Source of the DNA: Chitinophagaceae bacterium
GTDB taxonomy: Bacteria > Bacteroidota > Bacteroidia > Chitinophagales > Chitinophagaceae
Direction of reading: 5' to 3'
Assembly (NCBI GenBank): GCA_026415715.1
Contig: JAOAGO010000024.1
Location: forward strand, 1 to 46,934
DNA length: 46,934 nucleotides
Below, one piece after another: positions 25,474 to 34,305 of the stretch. The position numbers and the translations under genes are program-made. Below the pieces are notes generated by a model. It ran no database searches and was not told the origin of the DNA. It saw only the letters and a list, made by a program, of their open reading frames with translations. Position 1 is the stretch's first letter. Each line of letters starts with the position of its first letter.

Positions 25474-27819
25474 ATGTTTCGGATTTGGAAATTTATCGGT
25501 GTTGTTTACCGGCAATTCCCCCGTCACCGGTTTTTCTTAAAACGAATTGTTGTGGTTTTTGCCGGTGGTACTGGTTTTCTTTTATTGCTGATGTTGTTGT
25601 TTCCGTTGCCAAAGCTTCCTGATTTTTCAACTGTCGTCACAAATCAAAAGGGCGAGATTCTTCATGCTTTTTTAACGCAAGACCAGAAATGGCGATTAAA
25701 GACCGAATTGCACGAAATTTCACCATTGCTCCAGAATGTGATTGTCAATAAAGAAGACCGGTATTTTTTTCGTCACCCGGGCATCAATTCTTTTTCTCTT
25801 TTCAGGGCTTTGGTAACAAACCTTTCTTACGGAAGAAGGATGTCGGGCGGAAGCACCATTACCATGCAGGTAGCCAAGATGCTCTCTCCGGCTAAGCGGA
25901 ATGTGTTTAACAAGGTCAGAGAAATTTTCCGTGCACTGCAGTTGGAATTCAGATACAGCAAACGGCAGATTCTGCAACTGTATCTGAACCTCTTGCCTTA
26001 CGGCGGAAACATTGAAGGCGTAAAAGCGGCTTCATTGTTATATCTGAATAAAAATCCCGACCATCTTTCACTGGCCGAACTCACGGCGCTGAGCCTGATT
26101 CCCAACAAACCTTCACGGATGATTCCGGGAAGACATAATGATTTTATCATAAAAGAGCGCAACCGATGGCTGAGGCGGTTTGCGGAACGAAGGGTGTTTA
26201 GTCCAAAAGAAATTGAAGATGCCCTGGCAGAACCTTTTCATGCCAAAAGACAAAGCTTTGCGAAGCATATTCCGCATCTGGCCTATGCGCTAAAAAAAAC
26301 CGGTAAGCCGTTCATTCAAACAACAATTGACATAAATGTTCAGCTAAAAATTGAAAAAATCGTTCACGACTACGTTCGCTCACAGAAACTGAAAAACATT
26401 CATAATGCCGCGGTACTGATTATTGACAACAGAACGCATTCGGTAATCACATACATCGGATCGGCCGATTTTCAGGATACCGCAGACGGCGGCCAGGTGG
26501 ATGGAATAAAGGCCATTCGCCAGCCCGGAAGCACATTAAAACCGTTGCTCTATGCCTTGTGTTTTGATGAAGGATTGCTGACGCCCAAGCGGGTATTGAC
26601 GGATGTACAGGTTAATTATGAAGGATTTATACCTGAAAATTATGACGGAACCTTTAACGGGCACGTAAGCACCGAATATGCGCTGGCGCAATCGCTGAAT
26701 ATCCCGGCCGTAAAAGCGCTTCGCATGCTGGGGCACGAAAAAATGATTCAGAAGCTGATCGAGTGTCGCTTTCGCCAGATTGAAAAAGACCGGAAAAAAC
26801 TGGGTCTTTCCATGGTACTCGGCGGCTGCGGCGCTTCGCTGGAAGAGCTCACTGCTTTGTTTTCGGTGTTTGCCAACAACGGATATTTTATAAAACCACG
26901 ACTGGAAATTACACATGAACAATTTCCAAAACGAAGAATTATCAGCCCGGCCTCCGCATTTATGATAACGGAAATTCTTTCCAGAATTGATCGCCCTGAT
27001 TTTCCTATAAACTGGTCGGCAACGGAGCGTATGCCCAAAATAGCCTGGAAAACGGGCACCAGTTACGGACGCAGAGATGCCTGGAGCATCGGGTACAATA
27101 AACACTATACCGTGGGTGTTTGGGTTGGCAATTTTTCAGGCATGGGAGTGGCCGACCTTAGCGGCGCCCAAACGGCTACCCCTTTATTATTTCGCATTTT
27201 CAATACCATTGATTACGACTCGGATGAATTCTGGTATGCCATGCCCGACGATTGCGATATACGAAAAGTGTGCACTGAAACCGGCCTGGTACCTTCTTCG
27301 CATTGCAGCGAAACCACAACGGATTATTTTATTCCGCTGATTTCATCAACACAAACCTGCAACAATCGCCAGGAGATTACGGTGAGCGAAGACGAATCGA
27401 TTTCGTATTGCAAAGAATGTACTCCGGCAGCCGGCACACGAAGGAAGTGGTACAGCATCATAGAGCCTGAAATGCAGAGCTGGTACGAAACACATCATAT
27501 AGCGTTTGAAAAAATACCCCCTCATAATCCGGAGTGTGTAAAAATTTTTCAGGGACAGGCGCCGGTCATCACCTCACCTGCTCATCATACGGAATACCTT
27601 ATTGAACGAAAGCAACCTGAGCCATTACAGCTCAGCTGCCAAACTGCCAATGATGTAAGCCGTGTATATTGGTATGTAAACAACAGCTTTTACAAAAGCG
27701 CCCATCCCCGCGAGAAAGTATTTTTTGTTCCGCCGGAAGGACCGGTAAAAATTTCCTGTACTGATGATAAAGGGCGCAACCGGAATATCAGCATTATGGT
27801 GAAATTCGTAAACCTGTAA
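25474..27819 (+). CDS. pbpC: Penicillin-binding protein 1C (bifunctional transglycosylase/transpeptidase)
   Basis: A 781-residue class A PBP anchored by one N-terminal membrane helix (about residues 24-45). The glycosyltransferase domain has KEDRYFFRHPG near residue 93 with the catalytic Glu, and GGSTITMQVAKML near residue 127. The transpeptidase domain has the active-site Ser in RQPGSTLKP near residue 353, an SLN motif in AQSLNIPAVKAL, and KTGTS near residue 525. The C-terminal stretch, residues about 690-780, matches the BiPBP_C domain that defines PBP1C. The neighbour is a thioester alpha-2-macroglobulin, the known partner of this PBP class in many bacteria; here the two genes are divergent rather than in one operon. 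The pair is thought to link cell-wall repair with periplasmic protease defence. Confidence 0.95.
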   Translation: MFRIWKFIGVVYRQFPRHRFFLKRIVVVFAGGTGFLLLLMLLFPLPKLPDFSTVVTNQKGEILHAFLTQDQKWRLKTELHEISPLLQNVIVNKEDRYFFRHPGINSFSLFRALVTNLSYGRRMSGGSTITMQVAKMLSPAKRNVFNKVREIFRALQLEFRYSKRQILQLYLNLLPYGGNIEGVKAASLLYLNKNPDHLSLAELTALSLIPNKPSRMIPGRHNDFIIKERNRWLRRFAERRVFSPKEIEDALAEPFHAKRQSFAKHIPHLAYALKKTGKPFIQTTIDINVQLKIEKIVHDYVRSQKLKNIHNAAVLIIDNRTHSVITYIGSADFQDTADGGQVDGIKAIRQPGSTLKPLLYALCFDEGLLTPKRVLTDVQVNYEGFIPENYDGTFNGHVSTEYALAQSLNIPAVKALRMLGHEKMIQKLIECRFRQIEKDRKKLGLSMVLGGCGASLEELTALFSVFANNGYFIKPRLEITHEQFPKRRIISPASAFMITEILSRIDRPDFPINWSATERMPKIAWKTGTSYGRRDAWSIGYNKHYTVGVWVGNFSGMGVADLSGAQTATPLLFRIFNTIDYDSDEFWYAMPDDCDIRKVCTETGLVPSSHCSETTTDYFIPLISSTQTCNNRQEITVSEDESISYCKECTPAAGTRRKWYSIIEPEMQSWYETHHIAFEKIPPHNPECVKIFQGQAPVITSPAHHTEYLIERKQPEPLQLSCQTANDVSRVYWYVNNSFYKSAHPREKVFFVPPEGPVKISCTDDKGRNRNISIMVKFVNL

Positions 27820-27855
27820 GCTCCGGTGGTGAAGCCTGTGCCATGCTTCTACTGT

Positions 27856-28116
27856 TCAGGTTTTGGTATTGGAAGAAAGTTCAACCTCATAATATTCCAT
27901 AACCGGATTGGCTAACAAGCGGGCTGTCGCCTGCTCAGCCAGGGCTTTGGCTTCCTGCTCTGAAGCCGCCTCAAGAGTTAACGCAATATTTTTCCCTACC
28001 CTCACATCCTGTATGGAATGAAAACCCAACTGGCGCAAACCGCCCAAAACGGCTTTACCCTGCGGGTCGAGTAGTTCTTTTAACGGCATAACTTTAATGT
28101 GAATGGTGTATGTCAT
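27856..28116 (-). CDS. purS: Phosphoribosylformylglycinamidine synthase subunit PurS
   Basis: An 86-residue protein that matches PurS: the opening strand TIHIKVMPLKELLDPQGKAV, the motif GLRQLGFHSIQDVRVGK and the ending of alternating strands with NPVMEYYEVEL. PurS dimers bridge PurL and PurQ in the three-subunit FGAM synthase of purine synthesis. Neither purL nor purQ is in the window, so it is unlinked from its partners here. Its start lies inside the 3' end of pssA, with a 23-bp overlap, so the two are probably co-transcribed and translationally coupled. The 3' end faces pbpC across 36 bp. Confidence 0.9.
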   Translation of the reverse strand: MTYTIHIKVMPLKELLDPQGKAVLGGLRQLGFHSIQDVRVGKNIALTLEAASEQEAKALAEQATARLLANPVMEYYEVELSSNTKT

Positions 28117-28879
28117 TTTTTTCAGTGAATTTATGTTGTAATGCTAATGATGCAATGAAGTATAAAAGAAAAATAAAAAGTGGCGAATGCCATCGAAATA
28201 AAACTATGAATACAACGGAAATGAACAGAAAAGCAAGGGGTATCATATTTTTTGAGAGGGAAGTTCCTGAAAATTTAAATGATAAAAACGGAATACGGCT
28301 CACCATCAGCCACGACAATAAAAAAATAAATCCGTAAAGAAACCATTCGTTCAGTATCAGCGATACGATTTGTGAAGAACCCGAGTGGCGATACACCAGC
28401 GGTAAGGAAGCAACCAGTAAGCCGGCCGCCGGTGAAGGCAAGCCTTGAAAATACTTTTTTGTTTCGGATATATTAAATCTTGCCAGTCGCCAGGCTGCAG
28501 CACATGAAAAAACAAAAGCCGGCAGGGTAAATGCAAAACGGGTATCTAACGCCGTTTCACCTTCGGCCAACGACAACCGCAGAAACTGATACAAAATAGC
28601 GCCCGGCGCTACGCCGAAACTAACCACATCGGCCAATGAGTCTAACTGCCTGCCCATGTCGGAAGTTTGATTGAGCCATCGGGCAATCCTTCCGTCAAGA
28701 AAATCGGCCACGGCAGCCAGGGCTATACACAAAGACCCGAGCCAGATTTTTTCCGGAATATCAAAGTATCCCGTTTCGGTAAGTATAATGCCCGACTGCA
28801 GCACAAATACCGTGGCAAGACAGCCCAGAAATAAATTCAGTAAAGTAAAAAAGTCGGGGATCCGGCGAAAGGAAATCAT
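28094..28879 (-). CDS. pssA: CDP-diacylglycerol-serine O-phosphatidyltransferase
   Basis: A 261-residue integral-membrane CDP-alcohol phosphatidyltransferase. The family active site D-G-x2-A-R-x8-G-x3-D-x3-D is read as FLDGRIARWL...GRQLDSLADVVSFG at about residues 60-87. The N terminus has IPDFFTLLNLFLGCLA, typical of PssA. About six to eight membrane helices follow. It makes phosphatidylserine, the precursor of phosphatidylethanolamine, at the inner membrane. It is the first gene of a two-gene unit with purS, an unrelated pathway, joined by overlap. The start is the first ATG after an A-rich tract. Confidence 0.92.
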   Translation of the reverse strand: MISFRRIPDFFTLLNLFLGCLATVFVLQSGIILTETGYFDIPEKIWLGSLCIALAAVADFLDGRIARWLNQTSDMGRQLDSLADVVSFGVAPGAILYQFLRLSLAEGETALDTRFAFTLPAFVFSCAAAWRLARFNISETKKYFQGLPSPAAGLLVASLPLVYRHSGSSQIVSLILNEWFLYGFIFLLSWLMVSRIPFLSFKFSGTSLSKNMIPLAFLFISVVFIVLFRWHSPLFIFLLYFIASLALQHKFTEKNDIHHSH

Positions 28880-28935
28880 TGCACAAAAAAAAGACTTTTT
28901 TTAATCCGTACCTTTTACATTTCCGGCAAACGGCT

Positions 28936-30225
28936 TTATTTTTTCATGCACCGTTCAATTTCTTCGGTGGTGATGGGAATGTTCTTCATCAGGTCTATGT
29001 TGCCGTTTCGGGTTATCCATACATTGTTTTCTATACGGATACCCACCTGCTCCTCTTCTACATAAATGCCGGGTTCTACGGTAAACAGCATTCCCGGGCG
29101 GATGGGATCGGTTCGGGTACCCACATCGTGCACATCTATACCCAGATGATGTGAAATACCGTGATAAAGATATTTTCGGTAGGCCCGGTTTTCGGGGTCT
29201 TCGTTTTTAACGTCTGACTTTGTAATCAATCCCAGTTTCAGAAACTGACGGGTGGCTTCTTCCCCTACCTTTTCGGTGTAATCTACAATGGTAATACCGG
29301 GCTTGAGCAGACTTTTGGCATAATTGTGCAGGTGGAGGCAGGCATCATAAAGTTGTTTTTGTCTTTTGGAAAATTTTCCGTTTACCGGCACGGTGCGGGT
29401 CAGGTCGGCACAGTAGCCGCCGTATTCGGCGCCGAAATCCATAAGCACCAGTTCGCCGTCTTTACACTCCTGATTGTTAAAAACATAGTGCAGCGTACGG
29501 GCTCTGTCACCGCTGGCAATAATGCTGTGATAGGCTTCGCCGGTAGCCCGCTGTGTCAGAAAACTGTGAATGATTTCGGCTTCAATTTCATATTCCATCA
29601 CGCCGGGACGGATGAATTTCAGCAATCGTAAAAAGGTCTGATGCGTTATCTCAATGGCTTTTTTTACAACCTCTATTTCATATTCCGTTTTTATGGCCCT
29701 CAGCTCTTTCATGATTTTGGCGGCTCTGAGATACTGATGCAGCGGATAGCGGTGTTGCATCTCATCAATAAAACGGTATTCTCTAGTACGGATTAAACTG
29801 GCTTTTCTGTCGTTTTCGTTACTGTCTAAATAAATGGAGTCGGCCAGATGAATCCACTGCTGCAGCAAAGGGTCAAGATTGTCCAGCCAAACAATGGTTT
29901 GGATGCCGCTGATGGCTGTGGCTTCTTCTTTTCTGAGCCTTTTTCCGTCCCATTTTTCCTTCAGTTCGTTGGGCCGGGTAAGCACCAGCACTTCGCGGTA
30001 TTTCGGATCCGGATTATCCGGAAAAAGAATAACCATGCTGTCTTCCTGTGTAATACCGCTCAGCCAGAATAAATCGCTGTTTTGCTTAAACCGATGCAGA
30101 GCGTCACCGTTTGCGGGAAATTCATCATTGCTTACAAAAACAGCAATTGAATTTTTCACCATACGTTCCATAAACCGCTTGCGGTTTCGAATGAATATCT
30201 CCGGATTTAAAGGATGGTATTTCAT
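28936..30225 (-). CDS. pepP: Xaa-Pro aminopeptidase (M24B)
   Basis: A 429-residue metallopeptidase with the creatinase N-terminal domain (residues 1 to about 165) and a pita-bread catalytic domain. The five metal ligands appear in order: MDFGAEYGGYCADLTRT (two Asp), HHLGIDVHDVG (His), TVEPGIYVE (Glu) and GIRIENN (Glu). It cleaves the N-terminal residue from peptides with proline in second position; it would be cytoplasmic, as no signal peptide is visible. Length matches E. coli PepP (441). It is divergent from pckA across 234 bp. Confidence 0.92.
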   Translation of the reverse strand: MKYHPLNPEIFIRNRKRFMERMVKNSIAVFVSNDEFPANGDALHRFKQNSDLFWLSGITQEDSMVILFPDNPDPKYREVLVLTRPNELKEKWDGKRLRKEEATAISGIQTIVWLDNLDPLLQQWIHLADSIYLDSNENDRKASLIRTREYRFIDEMQHRYPLHQYLRAAKIMKELRAIKTEYEIEVVKKAIEITHQTFLRLLKFIRPGVMEYEIEAEIIHSFLTQRATGEAYHSIIASGDRARTLHYVFNNQECKDGELVLMDFGAEYGGYCADLTRTVPVNGKFSKRQKQLYDACLHLHNYAKSLLKPGITIVDYTEKVGEEATRQFLKLGLITKSDVKNEDPENRAYRKYLYHGISHHLGIDVHDVGTRTDPIRPGMLFTVEPGIYVEEEQVGIRIENNVWITRNGNIDLMKNIPITTEEIERCMKK

Positions 30226-30405
30226 AAAGCTGTATCAAATTTTAAATGTAAAGTTTAAATGCCAGCGTTTTAACAGTTTATCACAAAAAATTTCAAATCT
30301 ATAATTTTATTTGTAATTTATTGCGATCCAATATAATAGAATTGCTTAAAATTTTTATTTTGAATGTAATTTTTCAGTACCTGAGTGTGTAAAACTAACA
30401 CATGT

Positions 30406-30437
30406 TTGTTTATAATTCATTTTGTCTTTTACCTTTG
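30406..30437 (+). promoter_or_regulatory. Promoter of pckA
   Basis: A TTG at 30406-30408 is followed after 21 bp by TACCTTTG at 30430-30437, an exact -7 box. The transcript would start about 5 bases later and give a leader of about 18 nt to the ATG at 30460. This also supports that start over the upstream in-frame ATG at 30385, which lies before the promoter. Confidence 0.6.
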
Positions 30438-30459
30438 TGCTTCACCATTTTATAACATT

Positions 30460-32067
30460 ATGTCTTCATCCGTTATCTTTATTCCGGAAAAGGCTCTCAA
30501 ACATTTAGGCTTACAACACATTTATAGAATACATTACCAACTCCCTCCTCGCGAACTTGTACGGCATGCCATTCGCAGAGGCGAAGGGGTGCTCAGCGAC
30601 AGTGGTGCACTGGTGATTCGTACGGGTGAATTTACGGGGCGTTCGCCTAAAGACAAGTTTACGGTTAGAGATGCTCTGACGAAGGACACTGTACATTGGA
30701 ATGAATTCAATATTCCGATTGAACCCGAATATTTCGACATCATATACAATCGAATCATTGAATATTATAATTCCCTTCCGGAGCTTTGGGTACGGGATTG
30801 TTATGCCTGTGCCGACCCGCGATACAGAATCAACATCAGGGTAGTGAATGAAAAGCCCTGGAATAATCTTTTTGCCTATAATATGTTTCTCAGGCCAAAA
30901 GAAGATGAACTGGAACATTTTGAGCCCGAATGGCATGTATTGTCAGCGCCGGGCTTAAAACTGAACCCTGCCGAGTGTGGCACCCGCCAACATAATGCGG
31001 CTGTAGTTTCTTTTACGCATAAAAAAATACTGATTGCCGGCACCGGTTATACCGGCGAAACCAAAAAAGGAATATTTACGATATTAAATTACCTTTTGCC
31101 ACAGGAAAAAAATGTGCTCAGCATGCATTGTAGTGCAAATCTGGGCGAAAAAGGAGATACGGCAATTTTTTTCGGCCTCAGCGGCACCGGCAAAACCACA
31201 CTGAGCGCCGATCCGAACCGTAAGCTGATTGGCGATGACGAACACGGATGGACAGAAGACAATATTTTTAATTTTGAAGGCGGATGTTATGCCAAAACCA
31301 TTAACTTGTCTGAAGAAAAAGAGCCTGAAATTTTTCACGCCATCCGTGAAGGGGCGCTGGTGGAAAACATGAACTTTTATCCGGGCACTCATAAACTGAA
31401 CTTTGAAGATGCTTCCATAACGGAAAACACCCGTGTATCATATCCCTTGCATTACATCAGCAATGCGCTGGAGCCTTCCATAGCTCCGCCGCCGAAAAAT
31501 ATTTTCTTTCTGACCTGCGATGCATTTGGGGTATTTCCGCCTGTTTCAAAGCTCACACCGGCTCAGGCCATGTATCAGTTCATTTCGGGATATACGGCCA
31601 AAGTAGCCGGAACAGAAACCGGTGTAACCGAACCCAAACCTACATTCAGCGCCTGTTTCGGCGCTCCGTTTCTCCCTCTGCATCCCGGAAAATATGCTGC
31701 CATGCTGGGCGAAAAATTAAAAAAGCACAATGTGAATGTATGGATGATTAATACAGGCTGGACAGGCGGGCCTTACGGCACAGGCCGTCGCATTCAACTG
31801 GAGTACACCCGGGCCATGATTACGGCTGCACTGGAAGGACAACTGGATCATGTGCCTTATGAAATACATCCTGTGTTTGGGATGGCATTTCCTACTGCCT
31901 GTCTGGGTGTGCCGGATGAATTACTGAACCCCCGGAATACATGGAGCGACAAACAGGCTTACGACGAAAAAGCAAAATACCTTGCCGGTTTATTTGTCAG
32001 AAATTTTGAGAAATACGCTTCCGGAGTGTCGGAAGAAATTCTGTCGGCCGCACCGAAAACGCAATAA
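30460..32067 (+). CDS. pckA: Phosphoenolpyruvate carboxykinase (ATP)
   Basis: A 535-residue ATP-type PEP carboxykinase that converts oxaloacetate and ATP to PEP and CO2, opening gluconeogenesis. The N-terminal half has TGEFTGRSPKDKF (phosphoryl site). The Walker A-like P-loop is GLSGTGKTTLSADP near residue 239, followed by the kinase-2 IGDDEHGW near residue 255 and NFEGGCYAKTINL. The C-terminal part has NTGWTGGPYGTGRRI. The frame starts 25 codons earlier, but the family N terminus and the promoter position favour ATG 30460. Length and motifs are complete. The stop faces the dNK stop across 9 bp. Confidence 0.95.
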   Translation: MSSSVIFIPEKALKHLGLQHIYRIHYQLPPRELVRHAIRRGEGVLSDSGALVIRTGEFTGRSPKDKFTVRDALTKDTVHWNEFNIPIEPEYFDIIYNRIIEYYNSLPELWVRDCYACADPRYRINIRVVNEKPWNNLFAYNMFLRPKEDELEHFEPEWHVLSAPGLKLNPAECGTRQHNAAVVSFTHKKILIAGTGYTGETKKGIFTILNYLLPQEKNVLSMHCSANLGEKGDTAIFFGLSGTGKTTLSADPNRKLIGDDEHGWTEDNIFNFEGGCYAKTINLSEEKEPEIFHAIREGALVENMNFYPGTHKLNFEDASITENTRVSYPLHYISNALEPSIAPPPKNIFFLTCDAFGVFPPVSKLTPAQAMYQFISGYTAKVAGTETGVTEPKPTFSACFGAPFLPLHPGKYAAMLGEKLKKHNVNVWMINTGWTGGPYGTGRRIQLEYTRAMITAALEGQLDHVPYEIHPVFGMAFPTACLGVPDELLNPRNTWSDKQAYDEKAKYLAGLFVRNFEKYASGVSEEILSAAPKTQ

Positions 32068-32076
32068 ATTCAAGAA

Positions 32077-32736
32077 TCAGAATAACCCATAGAGTTCGGC
32101 ATCTATTTTTCTGACAATTTCACCGAAATCTTCGGGGTTTACGGCAAATTTGTTTTTGTCAACATTAATAACAAGCAGCTTGCCCTCTTTGTACTCGCTG
32201 ATCCATTTGTTGTAATATTCATTCAGCCGTTTTAAATAATCCAGCCGAATGTTTTCTTCATATTCTCTGCCCCGTTTCTGGATTTGTTCTACCAGTGTAG
32301 GTACGCCGGCCTGAAGGTAAATCAGCAAATCCGGCGGTTTGATGAGAGCTTTCAGTGTTTGAAAAAACTGAAAATAATTATCAAAATCTCTTTTACTCAT
32401 CAGCCCCATTTCGTGCAGGTTGGGAGCAAAAATGTAGGCGTCTTCGTAGATGGTACGGTCCTGAATGACGGTTTCGGTGCCTTGCTGTATTTCTACCAGT
32501 TGTTTTAACCGGCTGTTCAGAAAATAAATCTGCAGGTTAAAACTCCAGCGGGGCATATCCTCATAAAAATCCATAAGGTATGGATTGTGATCTACATCTT
32601 CAAAATAGGGAATCCAGCGATAATGCTTGCTGAGCATTTCGGTGAGTGTGGTTTTGCCGGCTCCGATATTTCCGGCTACGGCTATATGTTTGGGTTTCGG
32701 TTTCGGTTCGGGTTTTGCTTTGGCCATATTGTGCAT
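32077..32736 (-). CDS. Deoxynucleoside kinase (dNK/dGK-dAK family)
   Basis: A 219-residue salvage kinase that phosphorylates deoxynucleosides using ATP. The P-loop is GNIGAGKTTL, the substrate-binding Glu lies in YFEDVDHNPYLMDFY, and the D-R-S-like motif is QDRTIYEDAY. The lid region has KRGREYEENI. The N terminus has a short Lys/Pro repeat (KPEPKPKPKH). Which nucleosides it accepts (dA/dG or broad) is not decidable. Two starts are possible, 32736 and 32727; a TTG 11 codons upstream is rejected because it overlaps the -7 promoter box. Convergent with pckA. Confidence 0.88.
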   Translation of the reverse strand: MHNMAKAKPEPKPKPKHIAVAGNIGAGKTTLTEMLSKHYRWIPYFEDVDHNPYLMDFYEDMPRWSFNLQIYFLNSRLKQLVEIQQGTETVIQDRTIYEDAYIFAPNLHEMGLMSKRDFDNYFQFFQTLKALIKPPDLLIYLQAGVPTLVEQIQKRGREYEENIRLDYLKRLNEYYNKWISEYKEGKLLVINVDKNKFAVNPEDFGEIVRKIDAELYGLF

Positions 32737-32766
32737 CTTTACAGTAATCGTTATGCCAACGGCTGC

Positions 32767-32774
32767 CAAACTTA
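32767..32774 (-). promoter_or_regulatory. Candidate -7 box for the deoxynucleoside kinase
   Basis: The minus strand reads TAAGTTTG, an exact TAnnTTTG match, giving a leader of about 27 nt to the ATG at 32736. No TTG of suitable spacing was found. Confidence 0.4.
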
Positions 32775-32814
32775 GTTTTGTTTTTTTATTTAACGGTTTT
32801 CTCTGCTCATATTT

Positions 32815-33822
32815 TTAAAAATAGTTTAGCCCCATGGCTTGTCTTACCAGTTCCATAGTGGCCCGGGCGCTGGCTCTGGCTTTTTCGGCGCCCTGTTCCA
32901 TCACCTGCTTCAGATAACGAATATCATTTCTGATTTCTTCGGCGCGCCGGCGTATGGGCTGAAGAAAACGAACCATATCTTCGGCCAGTTGTTTTTTCAT
33001 ATCACCGTATCGGATGGTGCACTGATTATAGTCTTGTTCATACTTGGTAACCATAGCTTCATCGCATACCAGCTTCATCAGCAAAAAAAGATTTTCTATA
33101 TACGCCGGTTTGGGTGAGTTGGGCTCTTTGGGTCCGCTGTCGGTTTGGGCTTTCATGATTTTTTTTCGGATGGTATCGTCGTCGTCCGACAGATAAATGG
33201 TAGCGTTCTGATTTTCGCTTTTGCTCATTTTTCCCGAACCGTCCAGCGCCGGCACTTTCACCAGTTCTTCCCCGAAATTAAAAGCGATGGGTTCGGGAAA
33301 AATTTCTCCGTACCGGTGATTGAAGCGTTTTACAAAATTTCTTGCCATTTCCAGGTGTTGTTCCTGATCTTTTCCAACGGGCACGTAGCGGGCACGATGC
33401 AATATGATGTCGGCTGTTTGCAGTACCGGATAGGTAAGCAGTCCGGCATTGACGTTGTCGGGTTGCAGACGGGCTTTTTCCTTAAAGGTGGTTGTTTTCT
33501 CCAGCTCGCCTTTATAGGCCAGCATATTCAGGTACAAATAAAGCTCGCTGGTTTCCGGCACATGGCTCTGGCAATATAATGCTGCCTTGTCAGGATCCAG
33601 GCCGCAGGCCAGATTTTCCGCAAGTACGCGGTGCACATGATCTCGCAGTTCACGGGTGTCGGGATGTGTGGTGAGCGAATGCAGGTCGGCAATCATAAAA
33701 TAGCATTCATAGGTATCCTGCATTTTTACGTAATTGCGAATAGCGCCGAAATAATTTCCCAGGTGAAGGTATCCGGTAGGACGAATACCGCTCATCACAA
33801 TCTCTTTTTTAGCCACCGTCAT
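32815..33822 (-). CDS. trpS: Tryptophanyl-tRNA synthetase
   Basis: A 335-residue class I aminoacyl-tRNA synthetase. The N terminus IVMSGIRPTGYLHLGNYFGAI carries the HIGH motif as HLGN, and SGKMSKSENQN carries KMSKS. The length (about 330) is normal for bacterial TrpRS. The frame is open for 26 codons upstream, but the ATG at 33822 matches the family start and gives the canonical spacing to HLGN. It is divergent from gatC over 112 bp. A TATCTTCG on the minus strand just upstream resembles the -7 box with one mismatch. Confidence 0.94.
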   Translation of the reverse strand: MTVAKKEIVMSGIRPTGYLHLGNYFGAIRNYVKMQDTYECYFMIADLHSLTTHPDTRELRDHVHRVLAENLACGLDPDKAALYCQSHVPETSELYLYLNMLAYKGELEKTTTFKEKARLQPDNVNAGLLTYPVLQTADIILHRARYVPVGKDQEQHLEMARNFVKRFNHRYGEIFPEPIAFNFGEELVKVPALDGSGKMSKSENQNATIYLSDDDDTIRKKIMKAQTDSGPKEPNSPKPAYIENLFLLMKLVCDEAMVTKYEQDYNQCTIRYGDMKKQLAEDMVRFLQPIRRRAEEIRNDIRYLKQVMEQGAEKARASARATMELVRQAMGLNYF

Positions 33823-33934
33823 AGCGCGGCGAAGATAAGAAAAGGAAAGGCTGAGCAGCACAATTCCTTCAGGCTTTCCGGATGCAGGAAATAATAACAT
33901 CTCGGCATCACTGCATTTGGCGTATCTTTACGCT

Positions 33935-34246
33935 ATGGAAGTTACCCATGAACTGATAGATAAGCTGGCGCATCTGGCCCGGCTTGAGTTTAACGAAACC
34001 GAAAAACAGGAAATCCGCAGAGACCTTGAGCGCATGATTGGTTTTGTGGAAAAAATCAACGAACTGCCGTTGGATGAGATTGAACCGTTACTTCACCTTT
34101 GTGAAGAAGTGAATGTACTACGCGAGGATGTGCCGCAAAACGAAATGACGAGAGAAGAAGCGCTGGCCAACGCCCCTGCGCATAACGGCGTATTTTTCCT
34201 TGCGCCCTGCAGTTTTAAAAACAATTCACGAAACGAGAACCCATGA
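33935..34246 (+). CDS. gatC: Aspartyl/glutamyl-tRNA amidotransferase subunit C
   Basis: A 103-residue GatC, the small linker subunit of the GatCAB amidotransferase that converts misacylated Asp-tRNA(Asn) or Glu-tRNA(Gln). Family features are the opening LIDKLAHLARLEFNETEK, the central helix and the conserved LREDVPQN...ALANAP end. The start at 33935 fits the family; an upstream TTG (33917) lies before the likely -7 box TATCTTTA (33923-33930, one mismatch to TAnnTTTG), only 4 nt from the ATG. gatA is 11 kb away in the same direction and gatB is not in the window. Its stop overlaps the ATG of a 20-codon mini-ORF (ATGA). Confidence 0.9.
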   Translation: MEVTHELIDKLAHLARLEFNETEKQEIRRDLERMIGFVEKINELPLDEIEPLLHLCEEVNVLREDVPQNEMTREEALANAPAHNGVFFLAPCSFKNNSRNENP

Positions 34247-34305
34247 TTTTTCACGGCATGAACCGAAACGGCTTTTACTTCTATGACTTTAACTTGCTCC
34301 GATGA
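34243..34305 (+). CDS. 20-codon mini-ORF joining gatC to the ABC ATPase gene
   Basis: The ATG overlaps the gatC stop as ATGA (34243-34246), and the TGA stop overlaps the ATPase start, again as ATGA (34302-34305). The peptide begins [10 protein letters not shown] and is rich in Phe and Tyr. It has no recognisable family. The exact tiling would let ribosomes pass from gatC to the ATPase gene by termination-reinitiation. It may be chance in a 56-bp gap; I cannot prove it is translated. Confidence 0.35.
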   Translation: MIFHGMNRNGFYFYDFNLLR

